Source of the DNA: Yimella sp. cx-51
GTDB lineage: Bacteria > Actinomycetota > Actinomycetes > Actinomycetales > Dermatophilaceae
Assembly (NCBI RefSeq): GCF_017654605.1
Contig: NZ_CP072113.1
Span: 434,001-498,000 of the forward strand
Direction: 5' to 3'
DNA: 64,000 nt
Shown: one piece after another, positions 18,448-26,695 of the stretch
How positions within the stretch are numbered: the first letter of the stretch is position 1
How the letters are laid out: the number at the start of each line of letters is the position of its first letter
The notes under the pieces: generated by a model
Told to the model about the DNA's origin: nothing
The model's database searches: none
What the model saw: only the letters and a program-made list of their open reading frames with translations
Position numbers and translations under genes: made by a program

Positions 18448-18545
18448 CAAACGCGGCGGTTTCACGCAAACGCGCTAGCTGCAACGGCCGCGTCTGCGAA
18501 GAGAGGCCGCGTTTGCTGCTGGAGGGGCCGCGTTTGTGGGTCGGG
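18448..18545. repeat. AAACGCGG-rich intergenic repeat, copy D (inverted)
   Basis: The fourth unit, in the same orientation as copy C. A-B and C-D are spaced almost equally (173 and 172 bases), so a two-copy tandem block appears on both sides of the gene in opposite orientation. Confidence 0.8.
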
Positions 18546-18617
18546 TGACGGGCTGGGTCGGGCGTGCTGCCGGAAGGTCTACGTTCGTGGCGCGCCGGGG
18601 GAGTAGCGTGTCCCGTC

Positions 18618-19124
18618 GTGGTTGATTCGCAGATCGTGATCCGTGCGGCGCGTGCGTCTGACGTCCGACGCATCCGTGAGGTGACGGCGCCGTACGTCGA
18701 TTCCCGGGCGATCGTGCCCAAGCCGGCGGTGTCGTACTACGAGTCGTTGCAGGAGTTCGTCGTCGCCGAGATCGACGAGGTGATCGTCGGCTGCGGCGCG
18801 CTGCACGTGATGTGGGAGAACGTCGCCGAGATCCGCACGCTGGCCGTCGACCGCAGCGCCAAGGGCCGCGGGGTGGGAAGCCTGCTGGTGGACGAATTGC
18901 TCACCCGCGCAAAGGATCTCGGCGTGGCACGCGTCTTCTGTCTGACCTTCGAGACGGACTTCTTCGCGCGGCACGGGTTTGTGGAGATCGACGGCGCCCC
19001 GGTCGAGCCGACCGTCTTCGCCGAGTTGCTGCAGTCGTACGACGAAGGTGTGGCCGAGTTCCTCGACCTCGACCGGGTGAAGCCCAATACATTGGGGAAC
19101 ACCAGGATGCTGCTCACCTTCTAG
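18618..19124 (+). CDS. argA: Amino-acid N-acetyltransferase (ArgA-type, short GNAT form)
   Basis: A 168-residue GNAT protein. The acetyl-CoA loop is in RTLAVDRSAKGRGVGSLLV. The following stretch CLTFETDFFARHGFVEIDG and the tail VAEFLDLDRVKPNTLGNTRML match the mycobacterial short glutamate N-acetyltransferase (Rv2747 type), which starts arginine synthesis by acetylating glutamate. Assigned from memory of that protein. I chose the GTG at 18618, because frames further upstream run into repeat D. No other arg gene is nearby. Confidence 0.82.
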   Translation: MVDSQIVIRAARASDVRRIREVTAPYVDSRAIVPKPAVSYYESLQEFVVAEIDEVIVGCGALHVMWENVAEIRTLAVDRSAKGRGVGSLLVDELLTRAKDLGVARVFCLTFETDFFARHGFVEIDGAPVEPTVFAELLQSYDEGVAEFLDLDRVKPNTLGNTRMLLTF

Positions 19125-19133
19125 GCGCCCGCG

Positions 19134-19648
19134 ATGGCATTCATCTATCTCCGGCGCAGCACGTAGGTCGTCGTGCCGGCCGTGGGTGTGGAACTCATCG
19201 TCGACGGGCGGTCCTTCCGCATGCACGCCAAGCAGGACGTCCTGCGGGTGCCGCGCCCGCCGGGTGCCGCGCAGATCGAGGTGCGCCAACAAGCCAGGCG
19301 GACGGCTCGATCACCCTGCCGGAAGGCGACGGCGATGTGTTCGTCATGCTCGCCGCTGCCAAGGAGCCAGTTCCCTACTTCGATGCCGTGCACATGACCC
19401 TCACCCAGGCTGATCCGTTTCCTGTCGACGAAGCACAGGACGCCTCGACGCGCCCCGCACGTGAACCGGCGAACTCGCGGTTGCTGATCGTCGCGGGCGC
19501 CGTGCTCTACATCGTGGCCATCGTGCTGGCCCCACGCTTCCTGCCCTTGCCGGTCATCGTTCTGGTGAGCCTGTTCAGCGCGGGATTGATGGCGTCGGGA
19601 CTGGCCCGGTCGCGCGTCGAGCGTGACCGCCGTCGCGCCGAGAAGTAG
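19134..19648 (+). pseudogene. Decayed gene for a small membrane protein
   Basis: Two frames together make one protein. The first part (from GTG 19173, VPAVGVELIVDGRSFRMH to GAAQIEVRQ) is in one frame. After a single-base loss near 19285-19300 it continues as DGSITLPEGDGDVFVMLAAA, then two hydrophobic segments (LLIVAGAVLYIVAIVLAP and LPVIVLVSLFSAGLMASG) and a basic tail RVERDRRRAEK. An ATG at 19134 would give MAFIYLRRST and then an in-frame TAG (19164-19166) before the VVVPAVGV part. So there are one or two lesions depending on the true start. Sequencing error is possible. Confidence 0.6.
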
Positions 19649-19650
19649 AC

Positions 19651-20004
19651 CTACGCCGAGACTCCCGGCAGCGGGCCGAGAAGTGCTTCGGCTTCGTCGG
19701 CGAGTTGGGCCAGATCGACGCGGTAGTGCTTGATACGGCAGCCAATCCCGTTGGTTTTCAATGAAATACCCTCATCCGCCCAGCGGGCGAACACCGCGTC
19801 GCGCAGATGCGCCGGCGGGTCGCCGTAGGAGTTGGTCACCCGCCACCACGGCAACTCGTGCTCGGGCTGGCTGATCGACATGAAGCGTCCGACCGATCGG
19901 GGGTTGAGTTGCAACATGTCGGCGATGTCGCCGTAGCTGACCACGCGGCCGGGCGGCACGAGCCGGACGATCGCGTACGCCTGGTCGCGTAGGTCTTCGT
20001 TCAT
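19651..20004 (-). CDS. Alkyltransferase-like protein (ATL, MGMT family)
   Basis: A 117-residue protein with the MGMT fold (VSYGDIADML, RSVGRFMS) but PWWRV (52-56) where the methyltransferases have PCHRV. The acceptor Cys is replaced by Trp, as in ATL proteins, which bind O6-alkylguanine lesions and hand them to nucleotide excision repair. The ATG overlaps the stop of the ABC ATPase gene (ATGA), so it is translated from the transporter mRNA. Confidence 0.88.
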   Translation of the reverse strand: MNEDLRDQAYAIVRLVPPGRVVSYGDIADMLQLNPRSVGRFMSISQPEHELPWWRVTNSYGDPPAHLRDAVFARWADEGISLKTNGIGCRIKHYRVDLAQLADEAEALLGPLPGVSA

Positions 20005-20951
20005 CGGCGGCTGAGGTAGATGCGGCGGACGACGTCCTCGATGTCCGGTTCCTCGATCGCCAGGTCGCGCACCTCGGCACGCTTGCCCACCTCGGCCAGA
20101 AGCGCCGCGGCCGTGGTGGCGGACGGGTCGAACGCCAGTTGTTGGCGCATGCCGTCTGCTTCGCTGCCGAGGTGGGTCGCGCCGGGGATGTCGATCAGGT
20201 CGGGTCCGGCGTCGGCGAGATCGAGCACCAAGACCCGTTGCGCACCCACCTGGGCCGAGAGTCCGGCCAGCGTGCCGTCGTAGGCTAGCCGGCCGTGATC
20301 GACCACCAGCACTCGGTCGCACAACCGCTCGATGTCGCCCATGTCATGGGTGGTCAGCAGCAGCGTCGTGCCGTGCTCGGCACGTTCGGCGATCAGGAAG
20401 TCGCGCAGCCGCTGCTTGCTGAGCACGTCCAGACCGATGGTCGGTTCGTCGAGGATGACCAATTCGGGGCAGTGCAGCAGCGCCGCAGCCACCTCCGCCC
20501 GCATGCGCTGCCCGAGGGAGAGCTGACGTACGGGAGTGTCGAGGAACTCCGCCATGTCGAGCTGCTCGATGAGTTCGTCTCGCCGGCGCCGCGCAGCCTC
20601 ATCAGGGATGCGATGGATGGCCGCGAGGATCGAGAACGATTCGCCCACCGGGAGGTCCCACCACAGCTGCGAGCGCTGACCGAAGACCACACCCACGCGG
20701 CGCGCCAGGTCTTTGCGCTGGGTCAGCGGGTCGAGGCCACATGTGCGCACCGATCCCGCAGTGGGCACGAGGATGCCCACCAACATCTTGATCGTGGTCG
20801 ACTTCCCAGCACCGTTGGCGCCGATGTAGCCCACTGATTCCCCGCGCTGCACCTGCAGGTCGAGATGGTCGACGGCGGTCAGGGTGGTGCGCGAAAGACC
20901 TTTCGCGCGGCGCTTGAACTCCCGGGTGAGCCCTTGCGTCTCGATGATCAT
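20001..20951 (-). CDS. ABC-2 type transporter ATPase
   Basis: A 316-residue ATPase. Walker A is GANGAGKST (44-52), the signature region RQLSLGQRMRAE, Walker B LVILDEPTIGLD and the H-loop TTHDMGD. The long basic N-terminus (LTREFKRRAKGLSRTTL) and the sequence overall resemble ATPases that pair with COG4587/COG3694 permeases, the two gene types found at 22005-23589. A broken opposite-strand gene (21024-21996) now separates them. The ATG at 20951 follows a GGAGGGG ribosome site. The cargo is unknown. Confidence 0.9.
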   Translation of the reverse strand: MIIETQGLTREFKRRAKGLSRTTLTAVDHLDLQVQRGESVGYIGANGAGKSTTIKMLVGILVPTAGSVRTCGLDPLTQRKDLARRVGVVFGQRSQLWWDLPVGESFSILAAIHRIPDEAARRRRDELIEQLDMAEFLDTPVRQLSLGQRMRAEVAAALLHCPELVILDEPTIGLDVLSKQRLRDFLIAERAEHGTTLLLTTHDMGDIERLCDRVLVVDHGRLAYDGTLAGLSAQVGAQRVLVLDLADAGPDLIDIPGATHLGSEADGMRQQLAFDPSATTAAALLAEVGKRAEVRDLAIEEPDIEDVVRRIYLSRR

Positions 20952-21023
20952 GGGCCCCTCCTGCGGCAGCGGACCGGCCAACTTTAGCCGCCGCTGAGGC
21001 ATCATCTGACGACGGACGAGAGG

Positions 21024-21996
21024 ATGCGAAGGGCAATAATTGCCGATCGGTTCGACTACGCACCGCTGCAGGCCGGCGGATTCGGAGCACGCATGCGCGC
21101 CGTGGGTGCGAGCCCGAGGCTGACGATGGGCCTGACCGTTTCGCTGCTGCTGTTGCTCGTGCCTCTGGTCGCGTTGGTGATCATGGCGGCGGTGGGCAAC
21201 CGGGACGGCGGGGCGTACGCCGCTGGTGGGTTTGGTTGCGGCGTGCGGCGTCTACGCCACCTACGACGGTTGGAGGCAAAGCGCGCAAGCGGCCGGACTC
21301 GCCGAGTTCGCACGCGTGAACGGCCTTCGGTACGTGCGTTCGTCGATGGCTTCGCAGTACGCCGGAAGTCTCTTCGCGCAGGAGCGGGTGGCTGTCAGTG
21401 AGGCGGTGCGGACGTCCGAGCGCCACTTCATCGAGATCGGCGACATGTGGGAGGTCACCGCTCCCAGCCCGCGTCGCGTGCGTCAGCCGCTGGTGTAGCT
21501 GCGGATTCGCCTTCGTGGCCCGATCGATCTGCGCACCGGTCTGCCGTCCGAGCTGTACGCCCGCCTCCAGGAGTTCGCCGGCGACCATGTCGTGGAGTTC
21601 GCGCGCGGCGAACTCACGGTTTTCGGCTCTCGTCCGTTGCAGGCCAACCGGACTGGCCGTGTGCGAGAGGCATTCGCCCTCGCCGAGGAGATCGCGGCCC
21701 TGGCGAGCACTCAGGACGTGCCTTTCGCAGCAGCCCAGGCGACACCACACAAAGCGGAGTTTGACCCAGGCACCTCCACGCGGCGGTTCGGGCCGCTGAA
21801 GGTCGTACTCATCACCCTCGCACTCCTCATCTTCGGACCGCTGGTCATCGCGTTGATCCTGTCGAGCCTCGAGGACGAGTTGCGCGGCAACCGAGGAGCG
21901 GCGCAACTCGTCGTCGGCGTTGTGGTCGCCGGCGCCCTGCTGTTCATCGGCTGGCTGGTGCGCTTCATGACAAGGCGCGATACGCGCGGGGCCTGA
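21024..21996 (+). pseudogene. Broken gene for a membrane protein, inside an ABC transporter locus
   Basis: Three frame segments read as one protein. MRRAIIADRFDYAPLQAGGF plus a first membrane span runs to about 21215. A one-base gain (or two-base loss) moves the frame to LVGLVAACGVYATYDGW and on to APSPRRVRQPLV. There an in-frame TAG (21496-21498) interrupts, after which LRIRLRGPIDLRTGL continues to two C-terminal membrane spans (VVLITLALLIFGPLVIALIL and LVVGVVVAGALLFIGWLV). I do not recognise the family. It faces against the ABC genes on both sides, so it probably inserted into that operon and then decayed. Confidence 0.65.
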
Positions 21997-22004
21997 CGCC
22001 TCGG

Positions 22005-22799
22005 TCAGCCGCCGCCGCCCTGGTAGTGCCGCAGACCCCAGCGCCAGCACAGCATCGCAACTCCCCATGACCATGCCGCCATCACCGGTGTGGCCCACGC
22101 CAGCCACGACGGGAACATCGCCGGTCCAGGCTTGTCGAGTAGCCACAACGACGGGATGAACGCTGCGAAGGCCATCGGGAAGACGAACCCGAAGATCACC
22201 TTCAGCGGGTTCGTCCACACTGACGCCACCTGCGTGGACGCGTAGCGCCCGCCGTAGACGAAGGCGTTGGTGGCCTCGGCGCCGTTGATCAGGAAGAACT
22301 GCAGGCCAGCCGCCGCGATGTACTGCGCGGTGAAAATGAGCGTGGCGCTGACCAGGCTCAACACCAGCAGCAGCACTTTGGCCGCCGTCCAGTCGATGTC
22401 GTTGAGCCACAACGCGACGACGATGCAAGTGGCCGCCACGGCCGCCCGGGAAAGCCGTTTGAGCGATATGTCGCTGGTGATCAGTTGCGCCAGGATCGGC
22501 TGCGGACGCAGGTAGAAGACGTCGAGGGTGCCGGCCCGCAGGTAGGTGGGCAGGTTGTCGCAATGCCCGACAACGAGGTCGGCGAGCGAAAAGCAGAGGT
22601 CGGCGATGCCGTAGACGAGGAGGATCTCCTTGAAGGAGTAGCCGCCCAGCACACCCACGGCGTGGAAGAGCACCCAGATCTCGGCGAGTTCGATGAGGCC
22701 GATCAGCGTCGACGAAGCGATGTCGAGCCGGAAGTTGGTGCGGTAGGAGCGTTGGCTGCGCATGCGGGAGGCCAGCACCGCCCGGTAGGCGCTATCCAC
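22005..22799 (-). CDS. ABC-2 family permease (COG3694-like)
   Basis: A 264-residue membrane protein with about six spans. It starts DSAYRAVLASRMRSQRSYRTNF, the usual beginning of the second permease in these systems. GTG 22799 was chosen because it overlaps the preceding permease stop by eight bases; a GTG at 22829 in the same frame would add ten residues. It should form the export channel with the preceding gene and the ATPase at 20001-20951. The C-terminus ends in a short Gly run. Confidence 0.85.
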   Translation of the reverse strand: MDSAYRAVLASRMRSQRSYRTNFRLDIASSTLIGLIELAEIWVLFHAVGVLGGYSFKEILLVYGIADLCFSLADLVVGHCDNLPTYLRAGTLDVFYLRPQPILAQLITSDISLKRLSRAAVAATCIVVALWLNDIDWTAAKVLLLVLSLVSATLIFTAQYIAAAGLQFFLINGAEATNAFVYGGRYASTQVASVWTNPLKVIFGFVFPMAFAAFIPSLWLLDKPGPAMFPSWLAWATPVMAAWSWGVAMLCWRWGLRHYQGGGG

Positions 22800-23589
22800 C
22801 CTGGATTTCCAGCTTCTTGCGCCCGGCACGGGTCAGCGCCGCCCCGGCCATCCACGTCACGATCAACCAGAAGACCTGTGCCGCAACACGTTCGACGCCG
22901 CCGTGACCGGTGAAGATGTCGATCGGGTATTGCATCATCGACGGGAACGGCGTGGCGTGGGCGATGGCTTCCAGCCACCCCGGGAAGAGGGAGACCGGCA
23001 CGAAGAGCCCGGCGAGGAAGCCCGACAGCATCATGTACATCGTCTGCAGGCCGCGGAGTTCGATCAGCCAGAAGGCCACCGTGGCCAACACGTAGACCGT
23101 GGTCTGCGAAACGATCAGACCCAGCACCAGGCTCACCACCGACAGCAGCCATGTACTCAGCGACGAGGGCGCACCCATCCCGACGAAGAGTGCCCCGATG
23201 AGGACGCTCGGAACGCCTCGGGGCAGCAGCGCGTAGACGGCCTTGCCGAGTTCGGTGGCGACGGTGGCACCCTGCACATCGATCGGGCGCAGGAAGTCGG
23301 TGGTGACCTCCCCGGACTTGATCCGGGTCGCCAGGTCGAGCCGTCCGTTGAGGTTGAGTGAACCGAGTAGGCCCTGGCCCACCCACACGTAGGTGGCCAT
23401 CATCGCCCCGTCGTAACCACCCACCACGCCGCCGCCGGCGACGACCGTGGCGCTGAGGATGGCCGTCTTCAGAAAACCGAACGTGGCATTGGCGATGAGT
23501 CCGCCGAGCATCGCCAACCGGTAGGTGGCCTGTTGTCGAATTCCCCCGAGGAACAGGCGCCAGTACGGCTGCCAGGCGAGGGAAGACAC
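22792..23589 (-). CDS. ABC-2 family permease (COG4587-like)
   Basis: A 265-residue membrane protein, first gene of the transporter. It has a cytoplasmic start (AWQPYWRLFLGGIRQQATYRLAML), about six hydrophobic segments and the motif RIKSGEVTTDFLRPIDVQ that is typical of this permease family. GTG start at 23589. The divergent importer operon starts 222 bases away. Confidence 0.87.
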   Translation of the reverse strand: MSSLAWQPYWRLFLGGIRQQATYRLAMLGGLIANATFGFLKTAILSATVVAGGGVVGGYDGAMMATYVWVGQGLLGSLNLNGRLDLATRIKSGEVTTDFLRPIDVQGATVATELGKAVYALLPRGVPSVLIGALFVGMGAPSSLSTWLLSVVSLVLGLIVSQTTVYVLATVAFWLIELRGLQTMYMMLSGFLAGLFVPVSLFPGWLEAIAHATPFPSMMQYPIDIFTGHGGVERVAAQVFWLIVTWMAGAALTRAGRKKLEIQGG

Positions 23590-23664
23590 AAACCCTGGAC
23601 GCTATCGGGCGCCCACCCGGACATCAAGCTTTCACGGTCTGCGACGCGGAAGGGCATTTTTTAG

Positions 23665-23763
23665 ACTAGGGTCACAGCGGGGGTGAACAGCGCACAAACC
23701 TTCACCATTGGTACGGCGAACAGGGTTGAAACACAACCGTTCCGGCTTCCGGAAGCCCCTAGT
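23665..23763 (+). promoter_or_regulatory. Candidate structured leader RNA (possible riboswitch)
   Basis: ACTAGGG (23665-23671) can pair with CCCTAGT (23757-23763), closing 99 bases. The enclosed part forms three hairpins: GGTGAA/TTCACC (23682-23706), GAAC-GGTTG/CAACC-GTTC with an AG bulge and AAACA loop (23718-23742), and GGCTT/AAGCC with a CCGG loop (23744-23757, sharing one base with the closing stem). It ends 48 bases before the binding-protein start. I could not match it to TPP, guanidine, SAM, cobalamin, glycine or c-di-AMP riboswitches. A -10-like TAGACT at 23662-23667 would place transcription start inside the closing stem, which argues against the full fold unless a promoter lies further upstream. 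Confidence 0.4.
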
Positions 23764-23811
23764 TTCTGCATGGGTCCAGTCCGGTCCTGCCAACCATCGG
23801 AAGGTTTCAGC

Positions 23812-24963
23812 ATGTCCCGTGTTCGCACCCGGATCGCAGCGATCTCGCTCGCCGGGCTCACCGCATTCTCCCTCGCCGCCTGCTCGGCCCCCACCGACGA
23901 ATCCACCTCGTCCTCCAACGCCGGCTCGGGCTCGGGCGCGGCCGGTGGCAAGGACGCCAAGAGCGCCACGTCCGCCGCCGACATGGGCGGAATGGACAAG
24001 CTCGTCGCAGCGGCCAAGAAGGAAGGCGCGCTCAACGTCATCGCGCTCCCGCCGGACTGGGCCAACTACAAGGAGATCCTCGAGGGCTTCCAGAAGAAGT
24101 ACCCCGAGATCAAGATCACCAGCGCTCAGCCGGACGCCTCCAGCGCCGACGAGATCGCAGCTGCCAAGCGGCTGAAGGGCCAGAAGACCGCACCCGATGT
24201 GTTCGACCTTGGCACCGCGGTCGCACTGGCGAACACCAGCATGTTTGCCCCGTACAAGGTGGAGAAGTTCGACAAGATCCCGGCAGCCAACAAGGAAGCC
24301 ACCGGCCTCTGGGTCAACGACTACGCCGGCCTCATGACCGTCGGTTACGACTCGGCGAAGGTGCCTGCCCCGACGTCCCTGGCTGACCTCGCCAAGCCGG
24401 AGTACAAGGGCAAGGTCGCGCTCAACGGCGACCCCACCAAGGCTGGAGCCGCCTTCGTCGCCGTCCAGATGGTTTCGGTCAACGAAGGTGGAGCCGTCGA
24501 CGACCCCGCCAAGGGCATCGAGTACTTCAAGAAGCTGAAGTCGGCTGGCAACTTCCTGCCGATCGACCCCACCCCGGCGACGATCGAATCCGGTCAGACC
24601 CCGGTGGTCTTCGACTGGTCGTACAACCAGACGGCCATCCCGGCCAAGGTGAAGACCTGGGAGCTCTGGAGCCCGCCGAAGGCACTGAAGACCTTCTACA
24701 ACCAGGCCGTCAACAAGGACGCCCCGCACCCGGCGGCGGCCCGACTGTTCCAGGAGTACCTGTTCAGCCCCGAGGGTCAGAACGCCTGGCTGAAGGGCGG
24801 CGCGACGCCGGTGCTGATGGACGCGATGACCGCTGACGGCACCATCGACAAGACGGCCGCGGCTGCCCTGCCGAAGGCCGAGGACGTCACGATCCCCACT
24901 CCGGACCAGACGGACAAGGCGAAGGGCATCCTCGCCACCGCTTGGCCGAAGGCGATGGGCTGA
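23812..24963 (+). CDS. ABC importer substrate-binding lipoprotein
   Basis: A 383-residue lipoprotein. The signal ends with the lipobox SLAAC (C24), followed by a Ser/Gly-rich tether and a family-1 extracellular binding domain (MDKLVAAAKKEGALNVIALP, then NDYAGLMTVGYDSAKVP and GQTPVVFDWSYNQTAIP). This type is found in Fe(III), polyamine, thiamine and phosphonate importers; the ligand cannot be told from sequence. The ATG at 23812 has a GGAAGG ribosome site. It is the first gene of a four-gene importer operon. Confidence 0.92.
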   Translation: MSRVRTRIAAISLAGLTAFSLAACSAPTDESTSSSNAGSGSGAAGGKDAKSATSAADMGGMDKLVAAAKKEGALNVIALPPDWANYKEILEGFQKKYPEIKITSAQPDASSADEIAAAKRLKGQKTAPDVFDLGTAVALANTSMFAPYKVEKFDKIPAANKEATGLWVNDYAGLMTVGYDSAKVPAPTSLADLAKPEYKGKVALNGDPTKAGAAFVAVQMVSVNEGGAVDDPAKGIEYFKKLKSAGNFLPIDPTPATIESGQTPVVFDWSYNQTAIPAKVKTWELWSPPKALKTFYNQAVNKDAPHPAAARLFQEYLFSPEGQNAWLKGGATPVLMDAMTADGTIDKTAAAALPKAEDVTIPTPDQTDKAKGILATAWPKAMG

Positions 24964-24971
24964 GCCGCTTC

Positions 24972-25859
24972 ATGGCGCAACGCTCCACTTCCGGGAGGGC
25001 GCGCGGCGGTCGACGACCGTCGGGCGCCCTCCTGGGCGTCGCCCCCTTCTTCGTCTACACCACGGTCTTCCTGATCATCCCGACGCTCGTCGTGGTGGTC
25101 GGCGCGTTCTTCACCCCGCAGGGACGACCCACCACCGCTTACGTGCAGACGCTGACCGAGCCGGTCTTCCTCGAAGCGCTCAAGAAATCGGTGCTGCTGT
25201 CGTTCTACAGCGCGGTCATCGCCGGCGTCGTCGGTGGTCTGCTGGCGTACGCGATCAGCACTGCCAAACCGAACGGTCTGCTCAAGCGGTTCGTCACCTC
25301 CCTCTCCGGCGTCCTCGCCCAATTCGGTGGTGTCGCACTGGCATTCGCCTTCATCGCCAGCTTCGGATTCACCGGCCTGCTCACCACTTGGCTCGGCAAA
25401 GCAGGTCTCGACCTTAGCGGCAGCCTCTGGCTGTACGAGTGGGACAAGGGCCTGCTGCTGGTCTACCTGTACTTCCAGATTCCGCTCATGGTGATCGTCT
25501 TCCTGCCCGCCGTCGAAGGCATCCGTAGTCAGTGGCGTGAAGCCACCGAGACCCTGGGCGGCACCACCTGGACCTTCTGGCGCAAAGTCGGCCTGCCGAT
25601 CCTCGCGCCGTCCTTCGCCGGAGCGCTGCTGTTGTTGTTCACCAACGCCTTCTCCGCCTACGCCACCGCCGCCGCCCTGATCACTCAGGCCTCGCCGCTG
25701 GTGCCGCAGCAGATCGCGTCCACCTTCTCCTCCGAGGTGCTCCTCGGTCAGGAGAACGTCGGTAAGGCGATGGCGCTCGCGATGGTCGTGGTCGTCGCCA
25801 TCGCGATGGCGATCTACGCGCTCATCGACCGCCGCGCCTCGAAGTGGTTGCAGCGATGA
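24972..25859 (+). CDS. ABC importer permease 1
   Basis: A 295-residue inner-membrane permease with about six spans. It has the cytoplasmic EAA-type loop WREATETLGGTTWTFWRKVGLPIL that contacts the ATPase. ATG 24972 was chosen, eight bases after the binding-protein stop. A TTG at 24942 in frame would overlap that gene. Its stop overlaps permease 2 (ATGA). Confidence 0.92.
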   Translation: MAQRSTSGRARGGRRPSGALLGVAPFFVYTTVFLIIPTLVVVVGAFFTPQGRPTTAYVQTLTEPVFLEALKKSVLLSFYSAVIAGVVGGLLAYAISTAKPNGLLKRFVTSLSGVLAQFGGVALAFAFIASFGFTGLLTTWLGKAGLDLSGSLWLYEWDKGLLLVYLYFQIPLMVIVFLPAVEGIRSQWREATETLGGTTWTFWRKVGLPILAPSFAGALLLLFTNAFSAYATAAALITQASPLVPQQIASTFSSEVLLGQENVGKAMALAMVVVVAIAMAIYALIDRRASKWLQR

Positions 25860-26695
25860 GCGGCGGACGCCGCGCGGCGTTCCGGCGCAAGCAAGCCCTG
25901 ATGCGGTGGACGATCGTCACCGTCTGCATGATCTTCTTCGCCATGCCGATGATCGGCATGTTCGAGTTCACCCTTCAGGGCCCCGGCGGCAAAGGCCACA
26001 CCCTCGACACCTGGCGCACTCTCGCCGATGTGGAGAAGGTCAGCACGGACTACCCGGTGCTGAAGGAAGGATTCATCTCCTCCATCCAGCTCGCGGTGCT
26101 GACCGTCGTGCTGATGCTCGTGCTGCTCGTGCCGACAATGACCTGGGTGCGGTTGCGACTGCCGAAGATGTCGCGTCTGGTCGAATTCATCTGCCTGCTG
26201 CCACTCACCGTCCCCGCGATCGTGTTGGTCGTCGGGCTGACGCCGGTCTACAGCTGGGTCAACTACTTCCTCGGTGCCCGCACGCTGTGGCTCGCCTTCG
26301 CCTATGTCGTGCTCGTGCTTCCGTACGCATACCGGTCGATCGACGCCGGGCTGCGCGCCATCGACGTCCGCACGCTCTCCGAGGCCGCTCGTTCGCTCGG
26401 CGCATCCTGGCCGACGGTGATGTGGCGGATCGTGTTGCCGAACCTTCGCACCTCGGTGCTGTCGGCATCCTTCCTGTCGGTCGCGCTCGTGCTCGGTGAG
26501 TTCACCATCGCGGCGCTGTTCGCCCGCAACAACCTCCAGGTGGCGATGTTCCAGCTCGGGCAGTCCGATTCCAAGATCTCGGTCGCCGTCGGATTCGCCG
26601 CGCTGGTCTTTGCCTTCGTGGTCCTGTTCGCAATGTCATTCATCGGAGCCTCGCCCGCCGGCGGCCGCCGATTCCGCAAGGAGAAGAAGTCATGA
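25856..26695 (+). CDS. ABC importer permease 2
   Basis: A 279-residue permease with about six spans. Its EAA loop is LSEAARSLGASWPTVMWRIVLPNL. It pairs with permease 1 to form the channel. Four-base overlaps with the genes on both sides give tight coupling. Confidence 0.92.
   Translation: MSGGRRAAFRRKQALMRWTIVTVCMIFFAMPMIGMFEFTLQGPGGKGHTLDTWRTLADVEKVSTDYPVLKEGFISSIQLAVLTVVLMLVLLVPTMTWVRLRLPKMSRLVEFICLLPLTVPAIVLVVGLTPVYSWVNYFLGARTLWLAFAYVVLVLPYAYRSIDAGLRAIDVRTLSEAARSLGASWPTVMWRIVLPNLRTSVLSASFLSVALVLGEFTIAALFARNNLQVAMFQLGQSDSKISVAVGFAALVFAFVVLFAMSFIGASPAGGRRFRKEKKS

Noticed and set aside
16970-18545. CRISPR array or insertion sequence
   Set aside because: The repeats are about 95 bases, only four in two inverted pairs, and the enclosed protein has no transposase motifs.
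19164-21498. UAG recoding, because two broken genes both contain an in-frame TAG
   Set aside because: Both also carry frameshifts, and nearby intact genes (rex upstream gene set, hemC neighbours, tlpA-like) use TAG or TGA as ordinary stops. Decay or error is simpler.
23665-23763. Guanidine-I (ykkC) riboswitch, because the leader contains CTAGGGT
   Set aside because: The required conserved blocks (the CCGAGAG and GGACAAAAGCCCGGGAGA-type segments) are absent.
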